The notes below the pieces were generated by a model that saw only the letters and a list, made by a program, of their open reading frames with translations, was not told the DNA's origin and ran no database searches. This document shows, one piece after another, positions 45,394 through 53,591 of a stretch of DNA of 62,545 nt. Position 1 is the stretch's first letter; the number at the start of each line of letters is the position of its first letter. The DNA is taken from contig JAKIML020000057.1 in NCBI GenBank assembly GCA_022702935.2, positions 1-62,545 of the forward strand, given 5' to 3'. Source of the stretch: Bacillota bacterium (GTDB lineage Bacteria; Bacillota; Clostridia; DSM-8532). Made by a program: the position numbers and the translations under genes.

Positions 45394-46395
45394 ATGATGA
45401 AAAGATTGGGGTTACTTCTTTTGGCAATGCTTTTGGTGTTGTCCGTCATACTGGTTTCGTGCGGGACCCAGAGCAAGACCAAGGTGGTCTTGAGCGAGGT
45501 TACCCGTTCGGTATTCTATGCACCGCAATATGTAGCAATCAGCAAAGGATTTTTTGAACAGGAGGGCATTGAACTGGAAATCATCAACGGTCAGGGCGCC
45601 GACAAGGTGATGACGGCCGTCATTTCAGGGCAGGCCCATATTGGCTTTTCAGGACCCGAGGCCGCCGTTTATGTCTATAATGAGGGCAAGGAGGACTATG
45701 CCGTAGTCTTTGCTCAGTTGACAAAACGGGACGGCTCCTTCCTGGTGGGCAGAACCCCGGAGCCCAATTTTACCTGGGAGAATGTGAGGGGCAAGTATAT
45801 TATCGGCGGCAGAAAGGGCGGGGTTCCCGAGATGACGCTGGAGTATGTGCTTAAACAGCATAGCATTATTCCCAATGTGGATGTCACTGTGGACACCAGC
45901 GTACAGTTTGCAGTCATGGCCGGGGCCTTCACCGGCGGTGTGGGGGACTATGTGACCCTCTTTGAACCCACCGCCACCCTGCTTGAAAAGGAAGGAAAGG
46001 GCTATGTGCTCACCTCCATTGGGCAGGAGAGCGGAGAGATTCCCTACACCTGCTATTATGCCAAGAAGAGCTATATGGAAAAGAATAAAGATGTGATCCA
46101 GCGGTTTACCAATGCCATCTACAGAGGACAGATCTGGTGTGCAACCCATAGTCCCAGGGAGATTGCTGAGGTTATCAAGGATTCCTTCCCCGATACCGAT
46201 CTGGATACCCTGGAGGCAGTGGCCAAGCGTTATACCGAGATTGATGCCTGGAGCAAGGACCCCATCCTGAAGGAAGAGGCTTTAAACAGGCTCCAGGATG
46301 TTATGGAGGAGGCCGAGGTCATTACTCAGAGAGCGCCCTATGACAAGATTGTCACCACCGAGTTCGCCGATAAGGCCATTGAAAAAATCAAGTGA
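45394..46395 (+). CDS. ABC substrate-binding lipoprotein (SsuA/NMT1-like)
   Basis: 333 residues. A signal peptide ends in lipobox L-V-S-C at about residues 21-24, so it is membrane-anchored outside the cell. The mature part has the NMT1/SsuA pattern: F-Y-A-P-Q-Y-V-A, G-F-F-E-Q-E-G-I-E, Q-G-A-D-K-V-M. Ligands in the family are sulfonates, nitrate or thiamine precursors; no riboswitch upstream helps decide. GGAGGAG precedes the start; ATG 45397 is equally possible. Confidence 0.88.
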   Translation: MMKRLGLLLLAMLLVLSVILVSCGTQSKTKVVLSEVTRSVFYAPQYVAISKGFFEQEGIELEIINGQGADKVMTAVISGQAHIGFSGPEAAVYVYNEGKEDYAVVFAQLTKRDGSFLVGRTPEPNFTWENVRGKYIIGGRKGGVPEMTLEYVLKQHSIIPNVDVTVDTSVQFAVMAGAFTGGVGDYVTLFEPTATLLEKEGKGYVLTSIGQESGEIPYTCYYAKKSYMEKNKDVIQRFTNAIYRGQIWCATHSPREIAEVIKDSFPDTDLDTLEAVAKRYTEIDAWSKDPILKEEALNRLQDVMEEAEVITQRAPYDKIVTTEFADKAIEKIK

Positions 46396-46440
46396 TCATA
46401 GGACTTCTTAAGGAGTCTATGATAAATCCTGCCTGAAAAG

Positions 46441-46477
46441 AGCAAGTACTGCTGCGTATGCCGGTACTTGCTTTTTA
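46441..46477 (+). terminator. terminator after the ABC importer
   Basis: AGCAAGTAC (46441-46449) pairs with GTACTTGCT (46464-46472), followed by TTTTTA. Confidence 0.75.
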
Positions 46478-46554
46478 GTTCCCTTTAAGGACAAGGGCGG
46501 AATGAAGACCCTTTAAAAACCACAAAGTGTTATTGATTTTTATGTGCTTAACAC

Positions 46555-46582
46555 TTGATTATAAGAGCGTCTATGATAAAAT
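46555..46582 (+). promoter_or_regulatory. candidate promoter of the purine permease gene, with long leader
   Basis: TTGATT (46555-46560), 16-base spacer, TAAAAT (46577-46582). The leader of ~230 bases contains a short stem AAGCA (46620-46624)/TGCTT (46638-46642) followed by six T residues in all, a weak attenuator candidate. No purine riboswitch core is seen in 46478-46818, and no gene. Confidence 0.35.
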
Positions 46583-46818
46583 TATTGTGTAATTTTCGAC
46601 AATAATAATGATGTCCTTCAAGCAAGTATAAGCTTCATGCTTTTTTCGTTTCCGTATCTGAAAGCACATGAAATACCGTCTTAAATGGAATTCATCAGGT
46701 TGTCGGGTTCTTATTCACCGAATAATGCGCGGCGATTGTTGCCATTCTCATTTGACGTGAAACAGGGGCTTTCAGGTATAAAATAAAGGATGGATTTACT
46801 TTTCAGGAGGGAAAACCA

Positions 46819-48255
46819 ATGAACTTACTCGAACAAAAGTTCAAGCTCAAGGAAAATGGCACCAATGTCCGAACTGAAGCCGTTGCCGGTGTGACGACAT
46901 TCTTCACCATGGCCTACATCATCTTTGTTAACCCGGCCATTCTCGGTCTCACAGGCATGCCCCAGGGCGGTATCTATGTTGCGACTATTTTGGCGGCCGC
47001 TATTGCAACCCTGATTATGGGACTCTTTGCCAATGTTCCCTATGCCCAGGCTCCGGGTATGGGTTTGAACGCTTTCTTCACCTACACCGTATGCTTCAGC
47101 CTCAATTTTCATTGGACTCAAGCCCTGGCTATGGTCTTTATCTGTGGCGTGATCAACATTCTGATTACAGCCACCCAGATTCGCAAGACCATCATCAAGG
47201 CCATTCCCCAATCTCTCCAATATGCCATCAGCGGTGGTATCGGGCTGTTCATTGCCTATATTGGATTTAAAGAAGCACGATTCTTAAAGTTTACCTCAGA
47301 AGCCAAGCCCGGTGCTCCCCTTACCGTTATCCCCGGCGCCGATGGTGCTGCCGGAACAGTTGTTGCTGAGGGTGCCAATGTTGTTCCTGCTTTTGTGAAC
47401 TTCGCCGATCCTAAGGCCCAGCTTGCCCTCATTGGTTTGCTCATTATTGCCGTGCTGATGATTCTGAAGGTTAAAGGCTCCATACTTATCGGTATTGTTG
47501 CAACCACCCTCATCGGTATTCCCATGGGCGTTACCAATATCTCCGATTTCTCCACCGCCTATAAGGTTTCCGATATTTCCGACACCTTCCTCAAACTTGA
47601 TTTTTCAGGTCTTTTTGCTGATCCTGGAAAGATTGTCACTGTGCTTATCACTATTTTCGCCTTCAGCCTGTCCGATACCTTTGACACCATAGGAACCTTT
47701 ATTGGTACCGGCAAGAAGAGCGGTATCTTTGATGATAAGGATGAGCAGGAGCTGTTCCAGGGCAAGGGCTTTAAGTCCAAGATGGACAAGGCCCTGTTTG
47801 CCGATGCTACGGCCACCTCCCTGGGTGCCCTGCTGGGTACCTCCAACACCACCACCTATGTGGAAAGCGCCGCAGGTATTGGTGCAGGCGGAAGAACGGG
47901 ATTAACCAGCGTATTTACCGCCATCCTCTTCTTAGTCTGCCTGTTCTTTGCACCCATTGCCGGTATTGTTCCTGCAGCGGCTACAGCTCCCGCCTTGATT
48001 ATTGTAGGTATTCTTATGATGGGCTCCTTCTCCAAGGTGGACTGGGATGATTTTGATGAAGCCCTGCCCGCATTCTTCACCGCCGCAGCCATGCCTTTTG
48101 CCTATAGTATTTCCAGCGGTATTGCCACAGGCTTTATCTTCTATGTAATCATGAAGGTGGCTAAGCGTCAGTTCAAGGACGTACATCCCATCATGTATAT
48201 TGTCACCGCACTGTTCATTATCAACTATGTCATTAGTGCGCTTCTGAAACTATAA
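46819..48255 (+). CDS. NCS2 purine permease (AzgA/PbuG/PbuO type)
   Basis: 478 residues with about 12-13 membrane segments. F-T-M-A-Y-I-I-F-V-N-P (31-41) is the AzgA-group signature, and D-T-F-D-T-I-G-T appears in the second half. Relatives import adenine, guanine or hypoxanthine by proton symport; the exact base is inferred. AGGAGGG lies upstream. Monocistronic with its own terminator. Confidence 0.92.
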   Translation: MNLLEQKFKLKENGTNVRTEAVAGVTTFFTMAYIIFVNPAILGLTGMPQGGIYVATILAAAIATLIMGLFANVPYAQAPGMGLNAFFTYTVCFSLNFHWTQALAMVFICGVINILITATQIRKTIIKAIPQSLQYAISGGIGLFIAYIGFKEARFLKFTSEAKPGAPLTVIPGADGAAGTVVAEGANVVPAFVNFADPKAQLALIGLLIIAVLMILKVKGSILIGIVATTLIGIPMGVTNISDFSTAYKVSDISDTFLKLDFSGLFADPGKIVTVLITIFAFSLSDTFDTIGTFIGTGKKSGIFDDKDEQELFQGKGFKSKMDKALFADATATSLGALLGTSNTTTYVESAAGIGAGGRTGLTSVFTAILFLVCLFFAPIAGIVPAAATAPALIIVGILMMGSFSKVDWDDFDEALPAFFTAAAMPFAYSISSGIATGFIFYVIMKVAKRQFKDVHPIMYIVTALFIINYVISALLKL

Positions 48256-48280
48256 GCCCTGTCAGTGCGCATACTCACAG

Positions 48281-48310
48281 AGCCTGCCGGTTATCAGGGC
48301 AGGCTTTTTT
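48281..48310 (+). terminator. terminator after the purine permease
   Basis: AGCCTGCC (48281-48288) pairs with GGCAGGCT (48298-48305), followed by T to 48310. Confidence 0.85.
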
Positions 48311-48403
48311 GTTCATAGAAAATTTACCAACCCTTCAAGGTTGTTGTCTTGAATTTTACGGCCCATTAAGTGATAATGAGACAAAACGGCTCTGTTTTTG
48401 CCT

Positions 48404-48433
48404 TTGTGATATCCTATGAAAATACGATACAAT
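48404..48433 (+). promoter_or_regulatory. candidate promoter of the two-component operon
   Basis: TTGTGA (48404-48409), 18-base spacer, TACAAT (48428-48433), 50 bases before the response regulator ATG. Confidence 0.35.
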
Positions 48434-48482
48434 GAGTAGTATTAATACATATTTATATGGTGAGAATGAAGGGGTGGTGTTA

Positions 48483-49169
48483 ATGAGTACGGGAGCCCGT
48501 GTTCTTGTAGTGGACGATGATGTGAATATCTGCGAAATCATCAGAATGTATCTGGAAAAGGACAATTTCCAGGTTTCGGTGTGCCATGACGGGAAAAAGG
48601 CTCTGGATGCCTTTAAGGAGCAGACCCCCGATATTGTCATTTTGGATATTATGCTACCGGGCCTGGACGGGTGGCAGGTTTGCAGAGAAATACGAAAGGT
48701 AAGTCCCATTCCCATTATCATGCTGTCGGCCAAGGATGAAACCTTCAATAAGGTATTGGGGCTGGAGCTGGGGGCTGATGATTACATGGTCAAGCCCTTT
48801 GAGCCCAAGGAGCTCATTGCCCGCATCCGTGCCGTACTGAGGCGGTATGATCACCACGATGAGGCACCCCAGCAGTTGGTCTATCCGGGCCTGCTGATCA
48901 ATAAGGCCAATTACAGTGTCAAGCTAAACGGCGTTGAGCTGGAGCTTCCGCCCAAGGAATTGGAGTTGCTTTACTTCCTGGCGTCAAACCCCAATAAGGT
49001 CTTTACCCGTGAGCAGCTTCTGGAGAATGTATGGGATTTTGATTTCTATGGCGATACCCGAACGGTGGATGTGCATATCAAAAGGCTTCGGGAGAAGCTC
49101 GAGGTTGGAGAGTTTAAATGGCAAATCAAAACGGTATGGGGTGTGGGCTATAAGTTTGAGGTGAAATAA
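48483..49169 (+). CDS. OmpR/PhoB-family response regulator
   Basis: 228 residues. Receiver domain with acidic pocket D11-D13 and phospho-acceptor D55 (I-V-I-L-D-I-M-L-P-G), conserved K in M-V-K-P-F; C-terminal winged helix (R-E-Q-L-L-E-N-V-W, T-V-D-V-H-I-K-R-L). ATG 48483 has GAAGGGG upstream. Its stop overlaps the kinase ATG by one base. It probably controls the downstream htrA. Confidence 0.93.
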   Translation: MSTGARVLVVDDDVNICEIIRMYLEKDNFQVSVCHDGKKALDAFKEQTPDIVILDIMLPGLDGWQVCREIRKVSPIPIIMLSAKDETFNKVLGLELGADDYMVKPFEPKELIARIRAVLRRYDHHDEAPQQLVYPGLLINKANYSVKLNGVELELPPKELELLYFLASNPNKVFTREQLLENVWDFDFYGDTRTVDVHIKRLREKLEVGEFKWQIKTVWGVGYKFEVK

Positions 49170-50644
49170 TGATTAGAACAATGTTTGGCAAAATACTCGC
49201 CATTGTCTTGCTGGTTCTAGTCATCAGTTTTGCCCTGACCGGCCTGCTGATGAATTCGGGTCTTAACCGGATGATTACCGACCAGAAGGCTCAGCAGTTG
49301 GAATCCACCAGTGACAAGGTCATTGCTGCCCTGGAGATGATTCTGAAAAGTGCCTATAACCGGGACCCCAGCCTGCTTGTCAATGCGATTCAAACCCTGG
49401 CTGACAATACGGATTCCATTATCTGGATAACCCGGACCGATGGAACCATTGTCTTCTTTTCTGAAATTCCTGATTATATGCGGGATCAGCTTATCACGTC
49501 GGAGGACGGCTTTCCCCGTCTGCCCAATCCCAGCCAATACGATCCCTTGGCCGAGAAGTACCGCTCGGGCGATTTCTATGGGCTGTTTAAAAAGACCGAT
49601 GTGGACTGGCTGACCCTGACCGAGGCCTTCAGCATCACCAATCCCTATACGGGGACGCGATCGGGAGGGCTTATCTTTATCCATACCCAGATCCCCGCCA
49701 TCTATGGGATGAAACGCTCCATTCTGTTTATCTTTCTCGCATCGGGGACCGTAGGCGCCGCCATAGCCCTGATCGCTGTTACTCTGCTTTCCAGAAGAAC
49801 CATTCGACCCCTTAACCGGATTAAGCATGCCGCCCGGATGGTGGCTGCCGGGGAGTTCAGTGAGAGAATCCCTGTCAAAGGAAAGGATGAAATCTCCGAG
49901 TTGGCCGACAGCTTTAACCATATGATGGTGGCTCTGGAGAATCTGGAGCGGATGCGCCGGGACTTTATCGGCAATGTATCCCATGAGCTGCGTACACCCA
50001 TCACCACCATCAAGGGCTTTGTGGAGGGCATTTTGGACGGTGTCATTCCCGTTGAGCGCCAGGCCGATTATCTTATGATTGTCAGGGATGAGATTCGCCG
50101 CATGCAGAATCTTGTTAATGAGCTTTTGGATCTTGCCCGTATGCAGGGAGGGGAAGTGACCTTAAAGCCCTCAAATTTTGATATGAATGAGCTTATCAGA
50201 CGCTGCGTCATCGGCCTGCAGCAGATGTTTATTGAAAAGAATCTGGGCTTCAAGGCCAATTTCGAATCGGAAAGAATGTTTGTCCATGCCGACCCCGATG
50301 CCATCCAAAGGGTTTTAATCAATCTTATCCATAATGCCATTAAATTCACACCCCAGGGCGGGGAGATCACTGTCAGCACCTGGGTGGAAAGGGACAAAGC
50401 CTTCATTTCTGTAGAGGATACGGGCAAGGGAATCTCGGCCGAAGAGCTGCCCTATATCTTTGAAAGGTTTTACAAGACCGACAAATCCCGCAGTGCCGAT
50501 CGTACCGGCCTGGGGCTTGGGTTGGCCATTGTGCGCAGCATTATTGTTTCGCATAATGAGTCCATAAAAGTGGAAAGTCAAGAAGGGCGTGGCACCCGGT
50601 TCATATTTACCCTGCGTAGTGTAACGGGGCCTGAGTCATACTAA
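49169..50644 (+). CDS. membrane sensor histidine kinase
   Basis: 491 residues. Membrane helices about 8-28 and 184-208 flank an extracytoplasmic sensor of ~155 residues; then HAMP (about 207-260), phospho-acceptor His272 (N-V-S-H-E-L-R-T-P), and HATPase with V-E-D-T-G-K-G and G-L-G-L-G-L-A. The sensing signal is unknown; given htrA next door, misfolded-protein stress as with CssS is a reasonable inference. Confidence 0.93.
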   Translation: MIRTMFGKILAIVLLVLVISFALTGLLMNSGLNRMITDQKAQQLESTSDKVIAALEMILKSAYNRDPSLLVNAIQTLADNTDSIIWITRTDGTIVFFSEIPDYMRDQLITSEDGFPRLPNPSQYDPLAEKYRSGDFYGLFKKTDVDWLTLTEAFSITNPYTGTRSGGLIFIHTQIPAIYGMKRSILFIFLASGTVGAAIALIAVTLLSRRTIRPLNRIKHAARMVAAGEFSERIPVKGKDEISELADSFNHMMVALENLERMRRDFIGNVSHELRTPITTIKGFVEGILDGVIPVERQADYLMIVRDEIRRMQNLVNELLDLARMQGGEVTLKPSNFDMNELIRRCVIGLQQMFIEKNLGFKANFESERMFVHADPDAIQRVLINLIHNAIKFTPQGGEITVSTWVERDKAFISVEDTGKGISAEELPYIFERFYKTDKSRSADRTGLGLGLAIVRSIIVSHNESIKVESQEGRGTRFIFTLRSVTGPESY

Positions 50645-50730
50645 AGTTAACATTTTATTCATACCTATGTCAAAAATCACATCTATAATGAACTTGTATA
50701 GAGAAAACAGCGGAAAGGAGAATTATCATC

Positions 50731-52191
50731 ATGGATGAATGGAATAGAGATAACCAGAACGATAATACCATAAATCCGGACAATCTCCCGCCGACGCCAA
50801 CTGAGAATACCGGTGCAGGCGGAGAGCCCGATTCGGGGAAGGACAGGAGCGGCTGGTCCTATACTTCTAGTTATAACCCTGAACCAAAACCCTATACATC
50901 ACAATACAGGCCTTTTGAGCAAAATGCATCCTCCTATGAAACAGGATACAGAGATCGTTACGATGACCTGAAAACCTCCACTTTTTACAATGAGACCTAT
51001 AAAAAGCCCACCAAGGGCAGATTGAAAGGCCTGCTGGCACCCATGATCATTGTGGCCCTCATAAGCTCTCTGGTGACGGGCGGTATTGTGGGAGCTTATT
51101 TTACTTTTGGCCTTCCCCAGAATTATCAGGGAAGCAACACGGGCAATAATTCTTATATCAATGAAACCAAAAGGATTGAGATCGTAGACCAGACCACATC
51201 CCCCGAAACCGCTGTGGCTGAAAAGGTCAGCCCTTCCATTGTGGGTGTTGCCGTATCCTATCGCTATAACGACATGTTCTTTGGCACCCAGGAAAGCCAG
51301 GGCTCGGGCTCCGGGATTATCTACAGAAGCGACGGATACATCATCACCAATAGCCATGTGATTGAAAGCGCCATGCTGGGCTCCAGCGGCAATGAGATAT
51401 CCCCCGGATCCAAGATTGAGATCATTCTACCCAATCAGGTGGATAAGCCCTATGCGGCCACCGTGGTAGGAAGGGACCCCAAAACCGATATTGCAGTGCT
51501 GAAAATCAATGCCTCTGAGCTGCCTGCCGCCGAATTCGGCAATTCCGATGAGGTGAAGGTTGGCGAAAAGGCCATTGCCATCGGCAATCCTGCCGGTCTG
51601 GAATTCATGGGTTCTTTGACATCGGGTTATATCAGCGGACTCAACCGAAAGATCGAGTTTGAAAACGGTAAAACCTTAAGACTTATTCAGACAGATGCGG
51701 CCATTAATCCGGGCAACAGCGGCGGTGCGCTGTTAAACTCCAGGGGCCAGGTCATTGGTATCAATACCTCAAAGATCGGTGGCTCGGGATACGAAGGTCT
51801 CGGCTTTGCCATTCCTTCCAACAGCGCCAAGGAGATCGCCGACAGCCTGATTGAAAGCGGTTATGTCAAAGGCAGACCTCAAATCGGCATCAGTGTGGAC
51901 ACCCGTTTCAATAAAGAGATTGCCGACAGGAACAATGTGCCCATGGGTATTCTGGTGGCCGATGTGACGCCTTTAAGCGCCGCCTATAATGCGGGCATCA
52001 AAAAAGGAGACATCATTACCCATTTCAACGGGGTTGCCATCAGCAGCTTCAGCGAGCTCGAAACTGAAAAGAACAAATTCAAGGCCGGGGATACCGTTGA
52101 GATTACCCTTTACAGAATGCCTGAAAACGGACCCCTTGATGCGGGAACCACCATGACCCTCAAGCTGACCCTGGGCGAGGACAAGGGATAA
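50731..52191 (+). CDS. htrA: membrane-anchored HtrA/DegP-type serine protease
   Basis: 486 residues. A hydrophilic ~100-residue cytoplasmic N-terminus rich in N, P, T and Y precedes one membrane helix (101-123). The trypsin domain has triad His209, Asp253 and Ser330 (N-P-G-N-S-G-G-A). A single PDZ domain follows (~385-475). It degrades or refolds misfolded exported proteins at the outer membrane face. AAAGGAG lies before ATG 50731. It lies 86 bases after the kinase gene; a strong terminator follows. Confidence 0.95.
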   Translation: MDEWNRDNQNDNTINPDNLPPTPTENTGAGGEPDSGKDRSGWSYTSSYNPEPKPYTSQYRPFEQNASSYETGYRDRYDDLKTSTFYNETYKKPTKGRLKGLLAPMIIVALISSLVTGGIVGAYFTFGLPQNYQGSNTGNNSYINETKRIEIVDQTTSPETAVAEKVSPSIVGVAVSYRYNDMFFGTQESQGSGSGIIYRSDGYIITNSHVIESAMLGSSGNEISPGSKIEIILPNQVDKPYAATVVGRDPKTDIAVLKINASELPAAEFGNSDEVKVGEKAIAIGNPAGLEFMGSLTSGYISGLNRKIEFENGKTLRLIQTDAAINPGNSGGALLNSRGQVIGINTSKIGGSGYEGLGFAIPSNSAKEIADSLIESGYVKGRPQIGISVDTRFNKEIADRNNVPMGILVADVTPLSAAYNAGIKKGDIITHFNGVAISSFSELETEKNKFKAGDTVEITLYRMPENGPLDAGTTMTLKLTLGEDKG

Positions 52192-52220
52192 GAAGAATAC
52201 TGACAGAAAACTGTTAAAAA

Positions 52221-52254
52221 AACGGCTGTAAGACAATAACTTACAGCCGTTTTT
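52221..52254 (+). terminator. terminator after htrA
   Basis: AACGGCTGTAAG (52221-52232) pairs perfectly with CTTACAGCCGTT (52240-52251), followed by T residues. Confidence 0.9.
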
Positions 52255-52263
52255 CATGTTTTT

Positions 52264-52333
52264 CCGCAGTTATTACATTAAAAACCGCAGTTATTACATT
52301 TCAGCCCACAGACCCAATCTTTTTTGCTATATT
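52264..52333 (+). promoter_or_regulatory. candidate AgrA/LytTR operator and promoter upstream of agrB
   Basis: A 16-base direct repeat CCGCAGTTATTACATT occurs at 52264-52279 and 52285-52300. The core GCAGTTATT (52266-52274 and 52287-52295) is separated by 12 bases, a 21-bp period. This is the geometry of LytTR operators; the S. aureus AgrA repeat ACAGTTAAG also has a 12-base spacer and shares CAGTTA. A TATATT (52328-52333) lies 33 bases beyond, with no good -35, as expected of an activated promoter. The leader to agrB would be ~280 bases. Confidence 0.6.
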
Positions 52334-52518
52334 TTTCCCAGAACCTAAACTTCTCCTCCACCCTTACCTTAAAGGTTCACAAAATCCTCCTTCTGTACCG
52401 GATTGCGTGAACAAAAGATAATGCTGGCATACGGGTTCCATAAGCATATGTTCTAGGTTCCCCCCGCAAACAATGTGTGAGTGGTTTAACCCAATGGCAT
52501 TATCAACAACATCCTTAG

Positions 52519-52556
52519 TTTAGTAATAGCGTTGTCCATGCAACGCTATTACTAAA
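52519..52556 (+). promoter_or_regulatory. 16-bp perfect hairpin upstream of agrB
   Basis: TTTAGTAATAGCGTTG (52519-52534) and its exact complement CAACGCTATTACTAAA (52541-52556) flank a TCCATG loop. No T run follows, so simple termination is unlikely. It ends 65 bases before agrB; AGGAGG follows at 52559-52564 but has no usable start. An RNA stability element or a protein-binding inverted repeat are possible. Confidence 0.6.
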
Positions 52557-52621
52557 TCAGGAGGTTGACACCGGGGCTTAAAGCAGTGTTATTCGCGAAG
52601 ATGAGCAAAAGGAGTGGTAAA

Positions 52622-53215
52622 ATGCTTCAGCAGTTTGCCAACGAATTAGCAGGCTATTTGCTCAAGAGGAGAATTGTCAAAGAGGAAGACTATGAAATCT
52701 ATACCTATGGTATAGAAGCCCTCTTGTCGACGCTGGTCAATACTGTTCTGGTTCTTGGCATTGGCCTTGCCCTGGGAATGTTTGTCGATACCCTTATTTT
52801 CCTTTCCGCCTTTGCCATTCTGAGAGTTTATTGCGGCGGCTATCATGCTCGTTCCCATTGGGGCTGCATCCTGACCTATACGGTTCTCTATGGGTGCTCA
52901 ATGCTGATTATCCGCTTTTTACCTGGCTCCTTTGTGTTTGCATTCGCCTTGGCCATAGCGGGGCTGTCCTTGCTGATTATCTTTCTTCTGGCGCCCCTTG
53001 AGCATGTCAACAGGCCCTTCGTAGGGCAGGAATATAAAGTATTTCGTCTGGTATCCCGAATCATTGCTTCCATTGAATTCATCCTTGTTGTCATATTCTT
53101 GCTGCTTAAACACAGACAATTGCTGACCAGCTTAGCCATTTCTTTAGCCATGCTCTGTGTCGTATTCGTGCTAGTTTTTGGGAAAATCAAGCAAAGAGGA
53201 GGTGAAAAAGGATGA
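52622..53215 (+). CDS. agrB: AgrB-like autoinducer peptide-processing endopeptidase
   Basis: 197 residues, multi-pass membrane protein. The catalytic His75 and Cys82 lie in G-G-Y-H-A-R-S-H-W-G-C, with the same 7-residue separation as His77/Cys84 of S. aureus AgrB. It cleaves the C-terminal tail of the AgrD precursor and forms the thiolactone ring. ATG 52622 follows AAAGGAGTGG; the open frame begins earlier at 52565. It overlaps agrD by four bases (ATGA). Confidence 0.93.
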   Translation: MLQQFANELAGYLLKRRIVKEEDYEIYTYGIEALLSTLVNTVLVLGIGLALGMFVDTLIFLSAFAILRVYCGGYHARSHWGCILTYTVLYGCSMLIIRFLPGSFVFAFALAIAGLSLLIIFLLAPLEHVNRPFVGQEYKVFRLVSRIIASIEFILVVIFLLLKHRQLLTSLAISLAMLCVVFVLVFGKIKQRGGEKG

Positions 53216-53358
53216 AAGGGTTTGGTCTGTTTTTAGGAAAGGTTCTTGCAGCTCTGGCACTCTCCGTAGCCTATCTGAGCAATTTTACCGGTTGTCTCAT
53301 ATACATTAATCAACCCAAAATGCCCGAGAAGGTAAGGATGCTTAAGAACCCCATGTAA
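53212..53358 (+). CDS. agrD: AgrD-like cyclic-lactone autoinducer precursor
   Basis: 48 residues read directly from the sequence. An amphipathic/hydrophobic leader (residues 1-20) precedes the segment F-T-G-C-L-I-Y-I (25-32), then N-Q-P-K-M-P-E-K-V, the P-x-x-P-E-type tail conserved in clostridial AgrD. The predicted signal is a thiolactone between Cys28 and the carboxyl of Ile32 (five-residue ring) with a short N-terminal tail. ATG overlaps the agrB stop (ATGA); GAGGAGG lies within agrB. A terminator follows. Confidence 0.9.
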   Translation: MKGFGLFLGKVLAALALSVAYLSNFTGCLIYINQPKMPEKVRMLKNPM

Positions 53359-53393
53359 TTGCTGCCTGTGTTTTGACATGATCATGACGACTT

Positions 53394-53433
53394 AAAACCA
53401 GCCCGATGTTAACTTCCGTGGCTGGTTTTTTTT
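53394..53433 (+). terminator. terminator after agrBD
   Basis: AAAACCAGCC (53394-53403) pairs with GGCTGGTTTT (53420-53429), with eight T residues at 53426-53433. It separates agrBD from the regulator-kinase pair. Confidence 0.85.
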
Positions 53434-53495
53434 GAGCCTTTGTGTAAATAACATACCTACGGGATAGTAGAGTTCTGATGGCGGTGAGCATACAG

Positions 53496-53525
53496 TTGAA
53501 AGATAAACAATTCTTCTGGTATGAT
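53496..53525 (+). promoter_or_regulatory. promoter of the agr regulator-kinase pair
   Basis: TTGAAA (53496-53501), 18-base spacer, TATGAT (53520-53525), 67 bases before the response regulator start. ACAGTTGAA at 53492-53500, overlapping the -35, resembles one AgrA half-site but has no partner at 21 bp. Confidence 0.45.
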
Positions 53526-53591
53526 AATCATAACAAGATAAAAAATTACAATCACATTCTGGATTCTATCCGCGGAAAATCGGGAGATTGT

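Noticed and set aside
46478-46818. Purine riboswitch before the NCS2 permease
   Set aside because: The conserved loop sequences of the guanine/adenine aptamer are not present in the leader.
53469-53500. Second LytTR operator before the regulator-kinase pair
   Set aside because: AGAGTTCTG and ACAGTTGAA share AGTT but are 23 bp apart rather than 21 and match poorly.
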